Shown: positions 53,262-64,000 of the stretch, in pieces
Position numbering within the stretch: the stretch's first letter is position 1
Layout of the letters: each line of letters begins with the position of its first letter
From: Enoplolaimus lenunculus
Taxonomy: Eukaryota > Nematoda > Enoplea > Enoplida > Thoracostomopsidae
Length of the DNA stretch: 64,000 nt
NCBI GenBank assembly: GCA_030248215.1
Contig: JASANG010001373.1
Span: 186,001 to 250,000 of the forward strand
Reading direction: 5' to 3'
Notes under the pieces: generated by a model
Database searches by the model: none
The model's input: only the letters and a program-made list of their open reading frames with translations
Told to the model about the DNA's origin: nothing
Translations under genes and position numbers: made by a program

Positions 53262-56200
53262 ATGTCATTGAAGAAATCGAAAAATACTTTAAGCGGTGTC
53301 AGCAATGTTGTAGAAATAAAGAGCAAGGTAAACGAATGACGATTACTGTTTGTTTCATAAAGCTATGCGTAGTAAAGTTTTGGCCCAATGTATGTATGAC
53401 ATGCCTCTGCGTTAGTGCACATGCATTATAATGCAATGCAGTGTGCTGCATGTATGCAAGCAGGCAGCGGGTAGAAGCGGTTCAAGAGGCGGGTAACGTG
53501 GCGCAGTTTAGAGCGTTTGCTTAAGGGTCCGTTGGCTTGAAGCTCGATCCCCGCTTTGTACGCTTGCCTTTCCAGCTTCTTAGTTAAACGGTCTGAAATC
53601 CCGGCTTCGACCTAGACTGACATCTATGCTACGCCGTGAGCGCACACTGTTAACTTGCTGCGCTATTAACGCGGTATACAGTCGAAATGGGATAAATTAC
53701 AAAGGGACAACCTTGTTAATAATGGGGCATGTAAGCACGTGAGACATGCTTATCCCAGGGTGGCTCCAAATCCATCGCTTGGTGAGACATGCTTGTCCCA
53801 GATTAGCACAGAATCCATCGCCTGCGCTATCGCCACGCGTAGTGTCTGACGTAACACTTGTAATGCTCGTTTAACAAATGTATTACGCATTGGTGGATTT
53901 TGATTGTGTTTTAGTTTCATGCTGAATTCCGACGATTTCACATTCAGCGCGAGCCCCCGCCGTCTGTCAGCGAATTCAGAAAATTGATACAAGAAGTTCA
54001 CAAAATCAGTGTAAGCGAAAAGTGTCATTATTTCTAGACTGCTTATATAGTACGTATGTATGTCAAGCAGGGTGGAGCCGAATCCGAATCCAGTGCTAAA
54101 TTGCCGAAACCGAATCCGAATCTTGCATGTTGCAAATTAATTCGAAACCGTATCCGAATCCTGCATGTTGCAAATTTCAGATATATGTATAATTTGTGTC
54201 ACTACATTAACGTAATGACAGCCGCATAACTTGTATACGCTAATATATTTCGTGCCCGACCTCAGTTCGGGGATTTGTGACTTGAAACAAAAATCTTGAT
54301 TCACATTACAAGTTATTCAAAATTTTTATTGCTTAAAAATGAAAAAACATATTGCCGAACATTGTTGGATTCGGCTTTTGGATTCGGCTTTATCACAACC
54401 GAATCCGATTCCGCATCCGAACCACAAATTTTTGACGAATCCTAATCCAAACCTTTGTTGCCACCCTGATGTCAAGGTCGTAACGCCTATTGATTACCGA
54501 GCCCTGTGTATATACAGTTCTTATGTGTTACCTTACCACTGCATCTCCATTAATAGGTTTGCAACAAGTGAATTAAGGTTATTTGTAGGACATTCCGTTC
54601 ACACTCGGATACACTGACCAGTATGGCGATTTGCTGCCAATTAATAATGATGACAATTTTCGTAAAGCACTTGAATGCGCAAGGCCACTGTTACGGCTGT
54701 TACTTCAACGCAAAGGTTTGTTTGATGAAGTATAGAGTTGCAACATTAAAAAATAGATATCCTGACGTCCTGTACCCAGACCCGGATTTTTCGGGAAGAA
54801 AAACCTGGATCCGGAATTTTCAAGTGCAAACCCGGACCCGGAATTTTTAAGTGCAAACCCGGACCAGTAATTTTTAAGAATGCTAACTCGGGTCCAAACG
54901 CGGAATTTTTTATATATAACATAAAAACTGAATATGATCAAAATTTTTTGATACGCGTGCTGTCATTCCAAAGGATGTGCCGATGCAAAATTTGTACCGA
55001 TGCTGTAGGGTGTACTGTATTACCGGAATGCGTGCAAAAATTTAATTCCTTATCCTATTTCTGTTCGTGCATTCAAAAATGTAGGAACCGTAATTTTTAT
55101 AGTTTTGCAGCAACTATTTATGATCATTTAAATGTTGGAAACTTTGTTTGAAAAATTGTTATTTAAAAATGCTTGTTTTTGCAATTAGTTCTATTTTGAT
55201 AATAACTTTTTTGATGTGTTTTCGCAAAACTTGATGATTAACTAGCTGAAAATTTGTTTAAGCCATTTTTTGCGAAATTTTCTAAAAAGTCCTTTACGCA
55301 GATAGTAGCGTGCAACCGTCTGATAAATTGTTTACCCTATTATAATTTTTGGTACAGTACAGTTACTATTCAGAATGTAGGCGCGAGATACAAAAACCAT
55401 TAAGCTAGCTTTGCTGTATAAATAATTTTATACCGGGTATTTTTGTTATACTAGGACCCCAAACCCGGAACCGGAATTTCTCGAAGCGAAAACCCGAACC
55501 AGGAATTTTTCGAGAAAATACCCGGAATACCCGGACCTGCATGCAAATCTAGTGAAGTGTGCAGTAAGTGTTCTCATTTCAATTGGTATTTCAGTACAAT
55601 GAAATTTCAGTCAACCTTCACTAAGCAAGTTTGATCATGAACACGTGTATAAATTGTGGAAAAGTATGCTAGCTTTTACCTAGTTCACAATCAGCATGAC
55701 TGTATTCATTTTACAGGCGAGAGTTGGGAAGAAAAATATGGCTATGGCTCAAATTCGCTGAAAAAGAAAAATCGCTTGAGCCAGTTTATTGGCGGCAATG
55801 TTGTCGTATCCAAGCCTGCGCAGTACCGTTTGCCAATAAGTCAGCCTGAAGATTTTCGGCAGGTACGTAACGGAAAGCACCCCGTAAGTTTGTAGCGCCC
55901 GAAATTACTGCAAAAATCTAAGCGAAAACGTTAGTGCTTCAAAGTGTCAAACGGAGACGCGAAGCTTTAACTTTGTGTTATGCCATAATAGGATACGTTT
56001 TCAGCCAATTTGTTGCAATGAATTTAATCGTTTTTGGTTCTCGTAGTCGGCGGTGGCAATGTAAAGAGGTACCAAGGCCATAGTCAGTAGGGTTTAGCGG
56101 TCAAACGCCCCTGGGGTTTTTATTCGAGGTTTTTTGGAATTCTTCAGTTGGTAACGCATGAAACTCCTCTAAAAAATTTTATAGGACTTAACTTTTTTCC

Positions 56201-58755
56201 GCAATACTCGCTACGCCCATATGAAGATTGACGGATCCTAATTACGTTTTCATTAATTCAGGTTTCTGCTATCATTGATGTCGACGTTGTGCCAGAAACA
56301 CACCGGCGTGTACGGTTGTGCAAACACGGCTCTGATAAACCACTTGGATTTTACATTCGCGACGGTACCTCAGTTCGCATAACGCAACACGGCGTTGAAA
56401 AAGTTCCAGGCATTTTTATCTCAAGACTTGTGCCTGGTGGTCTAGCTGAAAGTACAGGTAGGTATTGACGGCCATTGCCTCAAACTTGTAATTAAGTTGA
56501 CGTTTGGAGTGACTGTTGAACTAGCTGTATGTAAAAAATGTTAAGCATTTGATTAGAGATAAAATGCGTTTATATTTAAAAACACAACGAAATTTTTGAA
56601 AAACCGTGCACTATACGGATATACTAGTGTTATTTATCCTTCATTTCATTTGTCAGGTGGCTTGGGTAAATTGGTGCGTTTAATGGTTTTACTTTTATGT
56701 TTTAGGACTATTAGCGGTCAACGATGAGGTGCTCGAAGTAAACGGTATCGAAGTAATCGGGAAGACATTGGATCAAGTCACCGATATGATGGTCGCAAAT
56801 TCTTCCAATTTGATCATTACGGTCAAGCCAGCAAATCAACGCAATACGCTTAGCTCGCCATTGCGGGGCTCTACGTCGCGATCGTCGCAGGTGAGCTCCA
56901 CTGGCGGTCCCAGGATTTTTTCCGCTGGGGAGGGGTTATGTTTTTTGACTCGAGTATGAATTTTAATTTTTCATTCTTGCTTTTAAAAATCAGACATATG
57001 CAACATATTCCAAGCTGGTTCGGCCGGTCCTGCCCCTGGTAACTCCACTTTTAATTTAACACTTTTTATTTTAGCTGCAGAATTTGATTGTTCAGAAACC
57101 TTTTAGTTACCGGGCGAAATTTTGAAAACTGTGGTTCCAAAACGATTTGCAACTATGTAAAGCTATTTACTGCCATATGTGTGGCTAATTTGTCTACGCG
57201 CGCGCCTATTGTGGCGTTATATCCTCACTATCTTATCTATCTATCTATCTACCATATGTGCAAAGCTATTTAACATGATTCTAACGGAATTCCGTTTCCG
57301 GCTAAAATTCCGATAAAATTTGGGTTCCGATTCCGATGCCGGAATTCCGATTTTCGGTGATGAGATTTATAAAAATATTGATAACATACTAGTAGAGAAG
57401 AGGTTGTGTTTTTACTCTGTTAATATCATAAGTTGGACACAAACTGTTTTTACTGAGAACGCAGGCAATAATGCAAACCGGTACATGACAACAAAAGTAC
57501 TACACTTACTTTTGATAGTAGTACTAAAAGTTAAATTCCGATTTCGATTCCAGTTCCGAGAAAACATTTGACTCCGCTTCCGACAAAATCTAGTTCCGGT
57601 TGGAACCCTGCTATTTAACGTCCGGACACAACATCAATTGTGTGGCATTTTATGGCGTGCGACAATTTCACAATAACTCTTGGTTGGACTACCAGGGTAC
57701 AAAGCGGAACCGAATTACACCGGAAACGGAACAGCAAATTTATACCGGAATTGTAATCGGAATCGGAACTAGAGATTTTGTGACTGTACGGATAATTTCT
57801 ATTGACAAATATAATATTGATATTGGGTGTTTGTTGGCTGGCAACAATTTTCAGAAAGGCCGCATGAACAATTGGTGATTATTTTTGGTTTTGTAAAGCT
57901 AAACTACAAGCAATTATTAATAAGTTAACTCATCGAAAGCAATTTAATAGCCGAATAATACAGAATTTTTATGCACCGTATCACAACAAGTATGATTAAC
58001 ATTAAAATTTTAAACTTCTGATTCCAATTGATTGTGCAATCGAAATCGGAATTGGAACTCGTTCTCAATCAGAATTCTAATCGGAATCGGAATTCCGGTG
58101 GCACCATGTGGGCCACAGCACAGCGCACTCTATTTATCAAAGTTAAACCGATGTTTTGAAATAATGGTAAAATTAATACGTTTGCAGCAAACCAATTGTT
58201 CCATTTCTTTGTTATTTGAAACACAGTTTTTGTTGATATTTTAGTCTCCGTGTACAAGTAAAATTGAATCATGTATATACAGTTCTCCTACACTGGTAAA
58301 CTTTGGTGTAGATAATTGGTTTACTATGCATAAACCTTTGCGTAAACCACGAACCTAAAATGTGGGGGTGTACGAAGCTTTAGTTTAAGAAAATTTGTTT
58401 ACAGATGTCGCAAGGTTCTGAAGCGCGAAGCTCGTATTACGCGTCAAACAGCGATGATGAAGCCGATGAAGTCAAAGATATGCTTGGCGCTGTACAACAA
58501 CCATCGCTTACCGGCAACAATAATTCACAGCGGTCAACAGCAAACGGGATCGCAACTACGACCGCAGAACATTATTCGAGCGCAAGAACCGGAAGCAGTA
58601 ATCAACAGAACTGGCATCACACGCGAGGGTCGCAAAGTTCTTCCGGCGGTGCCAGTGCGAGCTATTCCGGAGGCGGAGGGGTAACACAAGCTGCTCAATT
58701 CAACGGTTCTAGTAGTGCTTTTGTCAAGGATCAATACAATTCGTGCCTTCAGTAA
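53262..58755 (+). CDS. par-6: PAR-6 cell-polarity protein (seven exons)
   Basis: PAR-6 links Cdc42 and atypical PKC in the cortical polarity complex with PAR-3. Exons 53262-53327, 53915-54010, 54589-54715, 55717-55862, 56262-56457, 56706-56890 and 58405-58755 join in phase to 388 residues. The PB1 domain (about 15-96) starts [16 protein letters not shown] and has [18 protein letters not shown]. The semi-CRIB at about 136-155 reads [17 protein letters not shown]. The PDZ domain (about 158-255) has the PLGF binding loop at 172-175, then [29 protein letters not shown] and [13 protein letters not shown]. The last exon is a Ser/Gly/Gln-rich tail. All domains are intact. A short upstream frame from ATG at 53233 overlaps the start. 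Introns 2 and 6 contain hAT-like MITEs. Confidence 0.97.
53488..53625 (+). mobile_element. tRNA-related SINE, GTGGCGCAG type
   Basis: GGTAACGTGGCGCAGTTTAG, GAGCGTTTGCTTAAGGG, AGCTCGATCCCCGC and then TTAGTTAAACGGTCTGAAAT parallel the copy at 22440-22570. It lies in PAR-6 intron 1. The preceding ~90 bp of TGCA-rich sequence may belong to it. Confidence 0.5.
54068..54468. mobile_element. hAT-like MITE in PAR-6 intron 2
   Basis: The ends are CAGGGTGG and CCACCCTG, flanked by a perfect 8-bp duplication ATGTCAAG (54060-54067 and 54469-54476). The interior is built of CCGAATCCGAATC-like words on both strands and has no coding frame. Confidence 0.9.
54735..55545. mobile_element. CCCGGA-word element in PAR-6 intron 3
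   Basis: ACCCGGA..AATTTTT words fill both ends (54780-54910 and 55440-55540) in inverted orientation, and the right end is CCCGGACCTG. It is probably a larger hAT-like MITE, but the exact ends and target duplication are not clear. Confidence 0.55.
57274..57610. mobile_element. hAT-like MITE in PAR-6 intron 6 (first)
   Basis: CATGATTCTAACGGAATTCCG at the left and CGGTTGGAACCCTG at the right are flanked by identical CTATTTAA 8-mers (57266-57273 and 57611-57618). TTCCGATTCCG words fill both ends. A short TATC run lies just upstream. Confidence 0.85.
57693..58108. mobile_element. hAT-like MITE in PAR-6 intron 6 (second)
   Basis: The element starts CAGGGTACAAAGCGGAACCG and ends CCGGTGGCACCATG. 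The flanks TGGACTAC and TGGGCCAC agree at 6 of 8 bases. GGAATCGGAA words recur. It lies 82 bp from the previous element. Confidence 0.75.
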
Positions 58756-60200
58756 ATACGATTTGATTAAAGAGCAAGTCAATAAGCGGTTTGTTTGGTG
58801 AAATGACAATATTTGGTTGTGATTGGTGTCAGTTTGGTTGGGAACTATTTTAAAATGCACATAGTGTAAGGGATGTTTTTAGCCAGGATTTGGTTGAATG
58901 AGGCCAACGGGGTCTCAGTGGAGTGATTGGAGGTTTTATCGTGAAGCTGTTTTAGTAAAATCGAAGGAACACGAGCCGCTGCAGATGTATTACTCGCGGT
59001 CCCAGATTTTTTTCGCAGGGCGCTTTATGTTTTGTATACTGAGTGGGAAACAAGTTTGCTTTGAAAATTGAAGTTGGCTAGTAGTATTGGTTAATATTAT
59101 TTAATATTTTTGGTTGTGATGTATTTGAATCGTGTTTCAGTGTTGTCTATATAGGTTATACGCATTCGTTTAAAATTGCATACTTTGAAAGCATTTTGCA
59201 AGTATTGGCATTTTGGATGCGTATCGCCATCATGTTATACTAGCATATCGCAACATACTTCGGGTTCTCTGACCGTTACTAATAAATTTGTTGCAGTTTT
59301 ATTACAACTTGGTAAGTTGTTGCTAACAAAGCGTAACCTTTAGCGAACTCCTGGGCAAATTTGGTTATCAAACATCAGCTAAAGCTATGTTACTTATACC
59401 TACAATGTTATAAAGAGACGGGGCCCGTTCATATAAAGTAGAGAATTTTTAGGTCTAGGAGATTGTCACTGGGTTCGAAATGCTTTCGAATAAACTGTGC
59501 TACAGTTCGGTTAAGGTGGGATCCCAAGCCCCTCCTGCTATAGAATAAAATAAGTGCTATTGAATTTTGATGTCTTTCATTGCGGAACATAAAGCTCCTG
59601 TAAGTGAAATAATCCTCTTCATGACGAACTGCCTGTGGCACCTGTCCGCGTTTAATCCTACGCATTAGGTTCCAACTAAGTGTTTATTATTCTGTTAAAG
59701 TGCTAATTGTCTTTACGTCCATGCAATATTTTCATTCTTGAACTTAACTACTACATATCATATACTTATTATACTGTCAAATTTAATCCTTCAATTTATG
59801 TTTGTTGTACTGTCTTATGCACTTAGTAATGCGCTTCACATTAAAATCTTTGATTTTGAAATCCTGTGACGTATTCTGAGCTAAATTTGAGATTAGTCTT
59901 GAGAATCCATAGGTTCAAATAGTTTTTTAATTTAATTTAAATAAACATCGCACGAACACATTTTTTTAAATTACAGCTTGATTTTAAACGAAATTTCAGC
60001 GATAGTCTTTGAAAGCAGGAAAGAACCATTACAGTGGATTGTTTAACGTATTGAATAACACAGCTACCACAACGCAAGAACGAAGTAATTGTTAGGTATC
60101 TCATGTGGTTGTGGAGTTTATGTACTTAAAATGTTTTATAATGTATATTATTATCGCCATAAACTTTCAACGGTAGTATTAGTTACTTATTTCGGAGCGT
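58756..60200. other. PAR-6 downstream region, nothing else assured
   Basis: This stretch probably includes the PAR-6 3' UTR. A minus-strand frame at 59429-59665 (79 codons) has no recognisable relatives and reads like chance or a decayed element. No repeats shared with the rest of the window were found. Confidence 0.4.
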
Positions 60201-60207
60201 TACAGAT

Positions 60208-60325
60208 TGTTAGTGGCTTGCCGACATGTGTATATATAGCAGAGGATTGAACTGTTTTTGCACGGGACTGCAATTAGGTTTTAGACTAAGTATTTAGATT
60301 TTGTTATGGGTTTTATGCTTAGGCA
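60208..60325. mobile_element. Telomere-word MITE, left fragment
   Basis: CACGGGACTGCAATTAGG, TTTTAGACTAAGTATTTAG and TTATGCTTAGGCATAGG follow the family order. The outer end is eroded. Confidence 0.5.
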
Positions 60326-60330
60326 TAGGG

Positions 60331-60465
60331 ACCATGTATAGAATAGGGCCGGAACAGTAGTGCAGACGTATTCCTAAGCCTGAGAATAAGCCTGAGCGTA
60401 AGGATGAACCTATTCCTAAGCCTAAGCAAAAAAGTCTGTCCCATCCGGTAAAAATACATGTTTCC
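60331..60465. mobile_element. Telomere-word MITE, left part
   Basis: GACCATGTATAGAATAGGGCC, then CGTATTCCTAAGCC and GTAAGGATGAACCTATTCC are as in the copy at 34793. The right end has been lost. Confidence 0.65.
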
Positions 60466-60524
60466 GTTATACAAATCACGTGTATATATGTTGTACCTCT
60501 AGCCGTAAACTGTTTAATTCGAAA

Positions 60525-60996
60525 TTGGGCTAGCCCATTCAATGCCGAATGGTACTGCGCAGCTCGGAATTACAACCTGAGCTAGCCGGCAAATTTTACT
60601 TTTACGGCCCTAACGGCCAATGTTACTTTAAAGCGCGTAACAGTAGATTAAGCGTAAGCCGAAATATTGCAAAAACGTATTCCTAAGCCTAAGCAAAAAA
60701 TGTAGTCTAATCCTACACTTTTATAGACGCACCAGAAAACTCTGCTATACAAGTGAACATCTTGCGATTGGTTTACTATACTAAAATACGATTAACTGAT
60801 CCAAATGTTTTCTCATTGACTCAATAATCGTTATTGTTGGCTAACAAACAAATACCAAGTTTTGGACTAAGTAGTCCAAAGTGGAATCAAACTAGATTAC
60901 GGCTATAAAGTAACCCATCGAAAAACTTGCAGCTTTGTCAGACATAATTCCGCCTTGGGCTAGCTCAAATCGTAACACCGGTTTGGACTAGCCCAA
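60525..60996. mobile_element. TTGGGCTAGCCC element split by a telomere-word MITE
   Basis: The outer ends are TTGGGCTAGCCCATTC and GGACTAGCCCAA, with more GAGCTAGCC words inside each. Between them, at 60615-60757, sits a second-subfamily telomere-word MITE (GGCCAATGTTACTTTAAAG at its left, right end eroded). A partial relative of the outer element is at 28440-28720. Confidence 0.65.
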
Positions 60997-61119
60997 AGAA
61001 ATCGTCCAAATTCTTAAAAATTTTGGTACATTCGGTATTTTCTTTAAAATTTTAAAAAGGTCGGTAAATATTCGCAAGCTTTTGTTGTATTGGCAGAAAA
61101 ACGAAACATCGTTGAAACT

Positions 61120-61551
61120 TTAGCACATGTTAGTCTGAGAGGCGTCCCGCTTACGGCGGGACAGCAATAAGTCCGGAGTGAAACGTTGCACTCCTGCACC
61201 TATATTCTTGATGGGTCGGTTGGAAGGCTTCGGGGCTAAGTATGTTTTCGTTGGGGGGACATGGAACAGCTTCGAGCTTGTAAATTTTGGTCGGCACATG
61301 TTCAAACAGCTAAGCCTTAAAGTGATATTTAGTATCAAAAGTGCAGTCTGACTGAACAGGGGCGTTTTCAGGATTTCGTTTCGGGACGGTAGCCTATGAC
61401 GAAAAAATTCCATATATATCATTTCAAATATATGAGCAACGTAAAATAAAATTACGGTTAACAACACGATTTTGATAACGTTGAATTGATACCACTTCAA
61501 CGCAGAAACATGAAACAATTTTAGATACACCACCTGAGAAACATTATACAA
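61120..61551 (-). CDS. Possible exon of an unknown membrane protein
   Basis: A 143-codon minus-strand frame has one strong hydrophobic segment (VIKIVLLTVILFYVAHIFEMIYM, about residues 25-47) followed by a basic, proline-containing tail. A TTTCTCAG acceptor-like site lies just inside its start, so it could be an internal or last exon. I do not recognise it, and no further exon was found. It may also be a chance frame. Confidence 0.3.
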   Translation of the reverse strand: MYNVSQVVYLKLFHVSALKWYQFNVIKIVLLTVILFYVAHIFEMIYMEFFRHRLPSRNEILKTPLFSQTALLILNITLRLSCLNMCRPKFTSSKLFHVPPTKTYLAPKPSNRPIKNIGAGVQRFTPDLLLSRRKRDASQTNMC

Positions 61552-61619
61552 AGCATTTTCAATTTGCGGTGCGAAACCCTTGCTCCAGTCTTCAATCGTA
61601 GGAGTACTTACATATTAAG

Positions 61620-62168
61620 ACCTGCAGAAAATCGACCTCTAACTCCTGTTCCGGTAGAATTTTAGCCAGATGTCCAGGCTATTTGAGTAATAAAGTGAAG
61701 ATTTATGCTGTCTAGTGAGTTTTTTTACAACTTTACGACATTTCCAAAATATTTTTTGCAAAAATTTCACAGAAAGACAGTTTCAAAACAAATATGAAAA
61801 TACATGAACACCAGTTTTAAGTACTTTTATCGTTTAACATTTCGCGAACTGCGGTTCCGCGTTCGGCTCTTTTATCTCCGTTTGCACAAGGAACGCAACA
61901 TCAGGCGAAATTACGTAGTAAAAGATGATGGTTAACTAGTTAATTTTAGCCAATATCTGCAATATGTTATTTTGTTTGGTTTAGCGTTAATTATCTGCGA
62001 CACGGAAATTCTTTCATGAAAGTTGTGACAAAAAGTAAAACGAAACGCGAGAAAACAGATACATTTTGCAAAATTATGCAAAAAAAATTTTACTGCCGAA
62101 ATTGCCGGAACCTCCGGCAAAAATTTTACCGGAGCCGGAGTACGATTTTCTGCCGGAACCAGACCTCC
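61620..62168. mobile_element. CCGGAG-rich hAT-like MITE
   Basis: The left side has GACCTGCAGAAAATCGACC and TGTTCCGGTAGAATTTTAGCC, and the right side CGGAACCTCCGGCAAAAATTTTACCGG with CAGACCTCCCTG. The ends are inverted in content, but the exact termini and duplication are uncertain. Confidence 0.5.
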
Positions 62169-62284
62169 CTGCTGATATGTAGAGAAAAAAATATATATCC
62201 AAAAGAAGCGGATGACTGGGTTAAAAATACAAAAATACCGTTACTTATTTACAGCTTCATGTGCACTGAGGCTGTCGTCCAACC

Positions 62285-62500
62285 CAGGAAAAACTTGGCC
62301 TCGATGGAGTGCCGACCGACCGAGTGAAAAAAAGGGTCGAAGCTGTCTGGGTTGTCCCGCTCCCTACCGACCCAGCAAAAACGTCAGAACTGTCAAAACC
62401 GACTCAGCGACAGCTGTCCCTATTGATCCAACGAAAACATTGTCTCGATGCTGTGCCTACAGATCCAACGAAAACATTGTATCGATGCTGTTCCGGCCGA
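62285..62500 (+). mobile_element. Possible fossil of an LTR retrotransposon pol region
   Basis: A short segment near 62290-62400 reads LDGVPTDRVKKRVEAVWVVP, similar in spacing to the linker after reverse transcriptase in Ty3/Gypsy pol (GVSTDPxKVxAVxxWPVPT). It is a small broken fragment with several breaks and no LTRs in sight, and looks old. A 37-bp unit GATCCAACGAAAACATTG is doubled at 62425-62498. Confidence 0.3.
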
Positions 62501-63480
62501 TTTTCATAACACAAAGACAACCAAGTTTACTCTTCAAATAATATAAAATTGTTCAAACACGTTGGTCTGCTTTGTTTAGAAACCTCTGCCCGTAAAGACC
62601 ACGGACAGAACATTTTCTGTATGCATGCTTCATAATTATACAATTGTTGTTAAATTTACTCGGTAACAGCGAAAACTATAAGCTGTTCAAGGTTATCAAA
62701 CGGACGATATTCAGCTATTGCGGATCTCAAATATAGCTCAATAGGACAAAGCCATGAACTAAATATGCTAAAATACAAACCACTGATTCTGGTACCAGGT
62801 ACTACACACATTTGAAAATATCCGGCCTAAATTACAAACTAAACGAACCCATAATTTCATATAAACCGGAAACCTTGCTTAAACAGGATTCTGAAAATCA
62901 CCCAACCATTTCAACCTTCATTAACCACGCCAAAATCCGCTGAAATATCTCAAATTTTACTGCCAGAATTTAGTTTACCAAATCAACACTAATCGTTTCC
63001 TACCAAATTATTTAAATAAACATTAGTCAACAAACAACTTGCTCAATGCTGCACAACAGAAATCAATTTAGAAATACATTACTAGTTACACAAAACCGGA
63101 TGATTAATATCAGAGGACGTAGTGAAATCACGATCAATATTTCTGAACGGATCACGCAAAGTTACATTATCAATGTCTCGAGTGCACGAAATGTTTTGCT
63201 TCAGATGCCAACAAAATACTCTCAGCTGTGGTCTTTCGTTACCAAGTTGGTCAAGTATTGTGATCGATGCATCAGAAAAATCTAAATATCAACAAACTTC
63301 CGTTCTATATTCTGTGTATAAGTTTCTCGTACATTTTGTTTTTTGTAAACGTTCGACTTTGTTATTTCATAACACAAATTAAATTCTTGCGTTATACACT
63401 GGGAAAATTTTACAAAAATAAGTTAGCATGTGACACGTTTTTTTCTAATTTTCAAACACAATAACTTCCAATACAGAAAG

Positions 63481-63736
63481 TATCGGAAAATTTCTATGAA
63501 AAATTACCAGATTTAGTACCGGAACCGTGTAGTGAGAAATATCAGATTGTCTACGAGAATCGGAATTTCGATTGCAGCCTTCGTATTACCAGTCGGTAAG
63601 ATTTAGGTTTTGCTTTGCTTGCATTTCAAAGTTAAACTACAACCCTGTGATTCTGACTGACATATTAAAACGTGAAGTTTAAATACTGACTCTGGCTACA
63701 CAAGAATGTAAACAAGAAGGTTCCTTGTACACCCTG
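63481..63736. mobile_element. CCGGAA-containing hAT-like MITE end
   Basis: TATCGGAAAATTTC and TAGTACCGGAACCGTG at the left and a terminal CACCCTG at 63730-63736 suggest another member of the CAGGGTG/CACCCTG family. The left end is uncertain. Confidence 0.4.
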
Positions 63737-63898
63737 GCCCAATGCAAGATTTGGCCATTCAAATTTAAACAACTTTCCTCTCTAACAAATACCGTTAACA
63801 ACACAAATTTTATTCTTATTTTTAGCTATGTCAGTGTTATAAACCAAATTGACATAAATATTATCGTCAACAACACTTACTAAAGTCACCAACAACAA

Positions 63899-64000
63899 AA
63901 TGAATGAGTCGTTGCAATTTGCGTACGGTATCAATCATAGTATTTTCACTCAGTCGCGTCAAATATGTGACATTCAAAAATTCCAACCGCGGACAATACT
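63899..64000 (+). CDS. Possible first exon cut by the window edge
   Basis: An ATG at 63899, after an A-rich leader (CACCAACAACAAA), opens a frame that stays open for 34 codons to the end of the window (MNESLQFAYGINHSIFTQSR). It is too short to identify and may be chance. Confidence 0.3.

Noticed and set aside
53750-54028. A 92-codon minus-strand frame
   Set aside because: It is the antisense of PAR-6 exon 2, whose PB1 sequence and splice sites are clear on the plus strand.
59429-59665. A small minus-strand gene after PAR-6
   Set aside because: There is no recognisable family, no exon partners and no conserved motif. It may be a decayed element or chance.

Overview
The window comes from a repeat-rich, AT-rich animal genome, most probably a nematode. 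The six-base word TTAGGC (CCTAAG on the + strand), the canonical nematode telomere unit, recurs in it. Introns end in short T-rich acceptors (TTTCAG, TTTTAG, TTTAAG) without a long pyrimidine tract. A TWIK/TWK-type K2P channel and an ODR-4 homologue fit that reading. The species cannot be named from the sequence.

Six genes can be assembled exon by exon with consistent phases. Five lie on the minus strand: an ODR-4 homologue (969-4997), GMP reductase (7366-12548), a K2P potassium-channel-like protein with altered selectivity filters (25636-30261), mitochondrial glutamyl-tRNA synthetase (43374-50515), and a small acidic/basic protein of unknown function (51405-52147). PAR-6, the PB1/CRIB/PDZ polarity protein, lies on the plus strand (53262-58755). 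The genes are functionally unrelated: membrane-protein trafficking, purine salvage, excitability, mitochondrial translation and cell polarity. There is no sign of an operon. The unknown gene and PAR-6 are divergent, with about 1.1 kb between their start codons.

The rest, including most introns, is transposon-derived. The most distinctive element is a family of short inverted-repeat transposons (ends GGCC-C/A-ATGTA-AAGA-CAGGG) whose interior is built from TTAGGC-like hexamers. At least 15 copies or fragments occur, several with 8-bp target-site duplications. One copy is expanded into a higher-order array and lies directly downstream of the K2P stop codon. Other families are TA-flanked GTGACCCGAATAAG elements, long fold-back GAGTCAAATTGACTC elements, hAT-like elements made of short CCGGAAT/CGAATC words (three in PAR-6 introns with 8-bp duplications), three kinds of tRNA-derived SINE, and a Jockey-like LINE in an intron of the synthetase gene.

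Two large gene-free blocks separate the genes. The block at 12549-25635 holds a diverged ~150-210 bp satellite and several recent tandem duplications. The block at 30262-43373 holds a 1-kb GTCCCA minisatellite with G-quadruplex potential on the minus strand, and many stacked small elements. The right end (58756-64000) is mostly repeats with two weak orphan reading frames.
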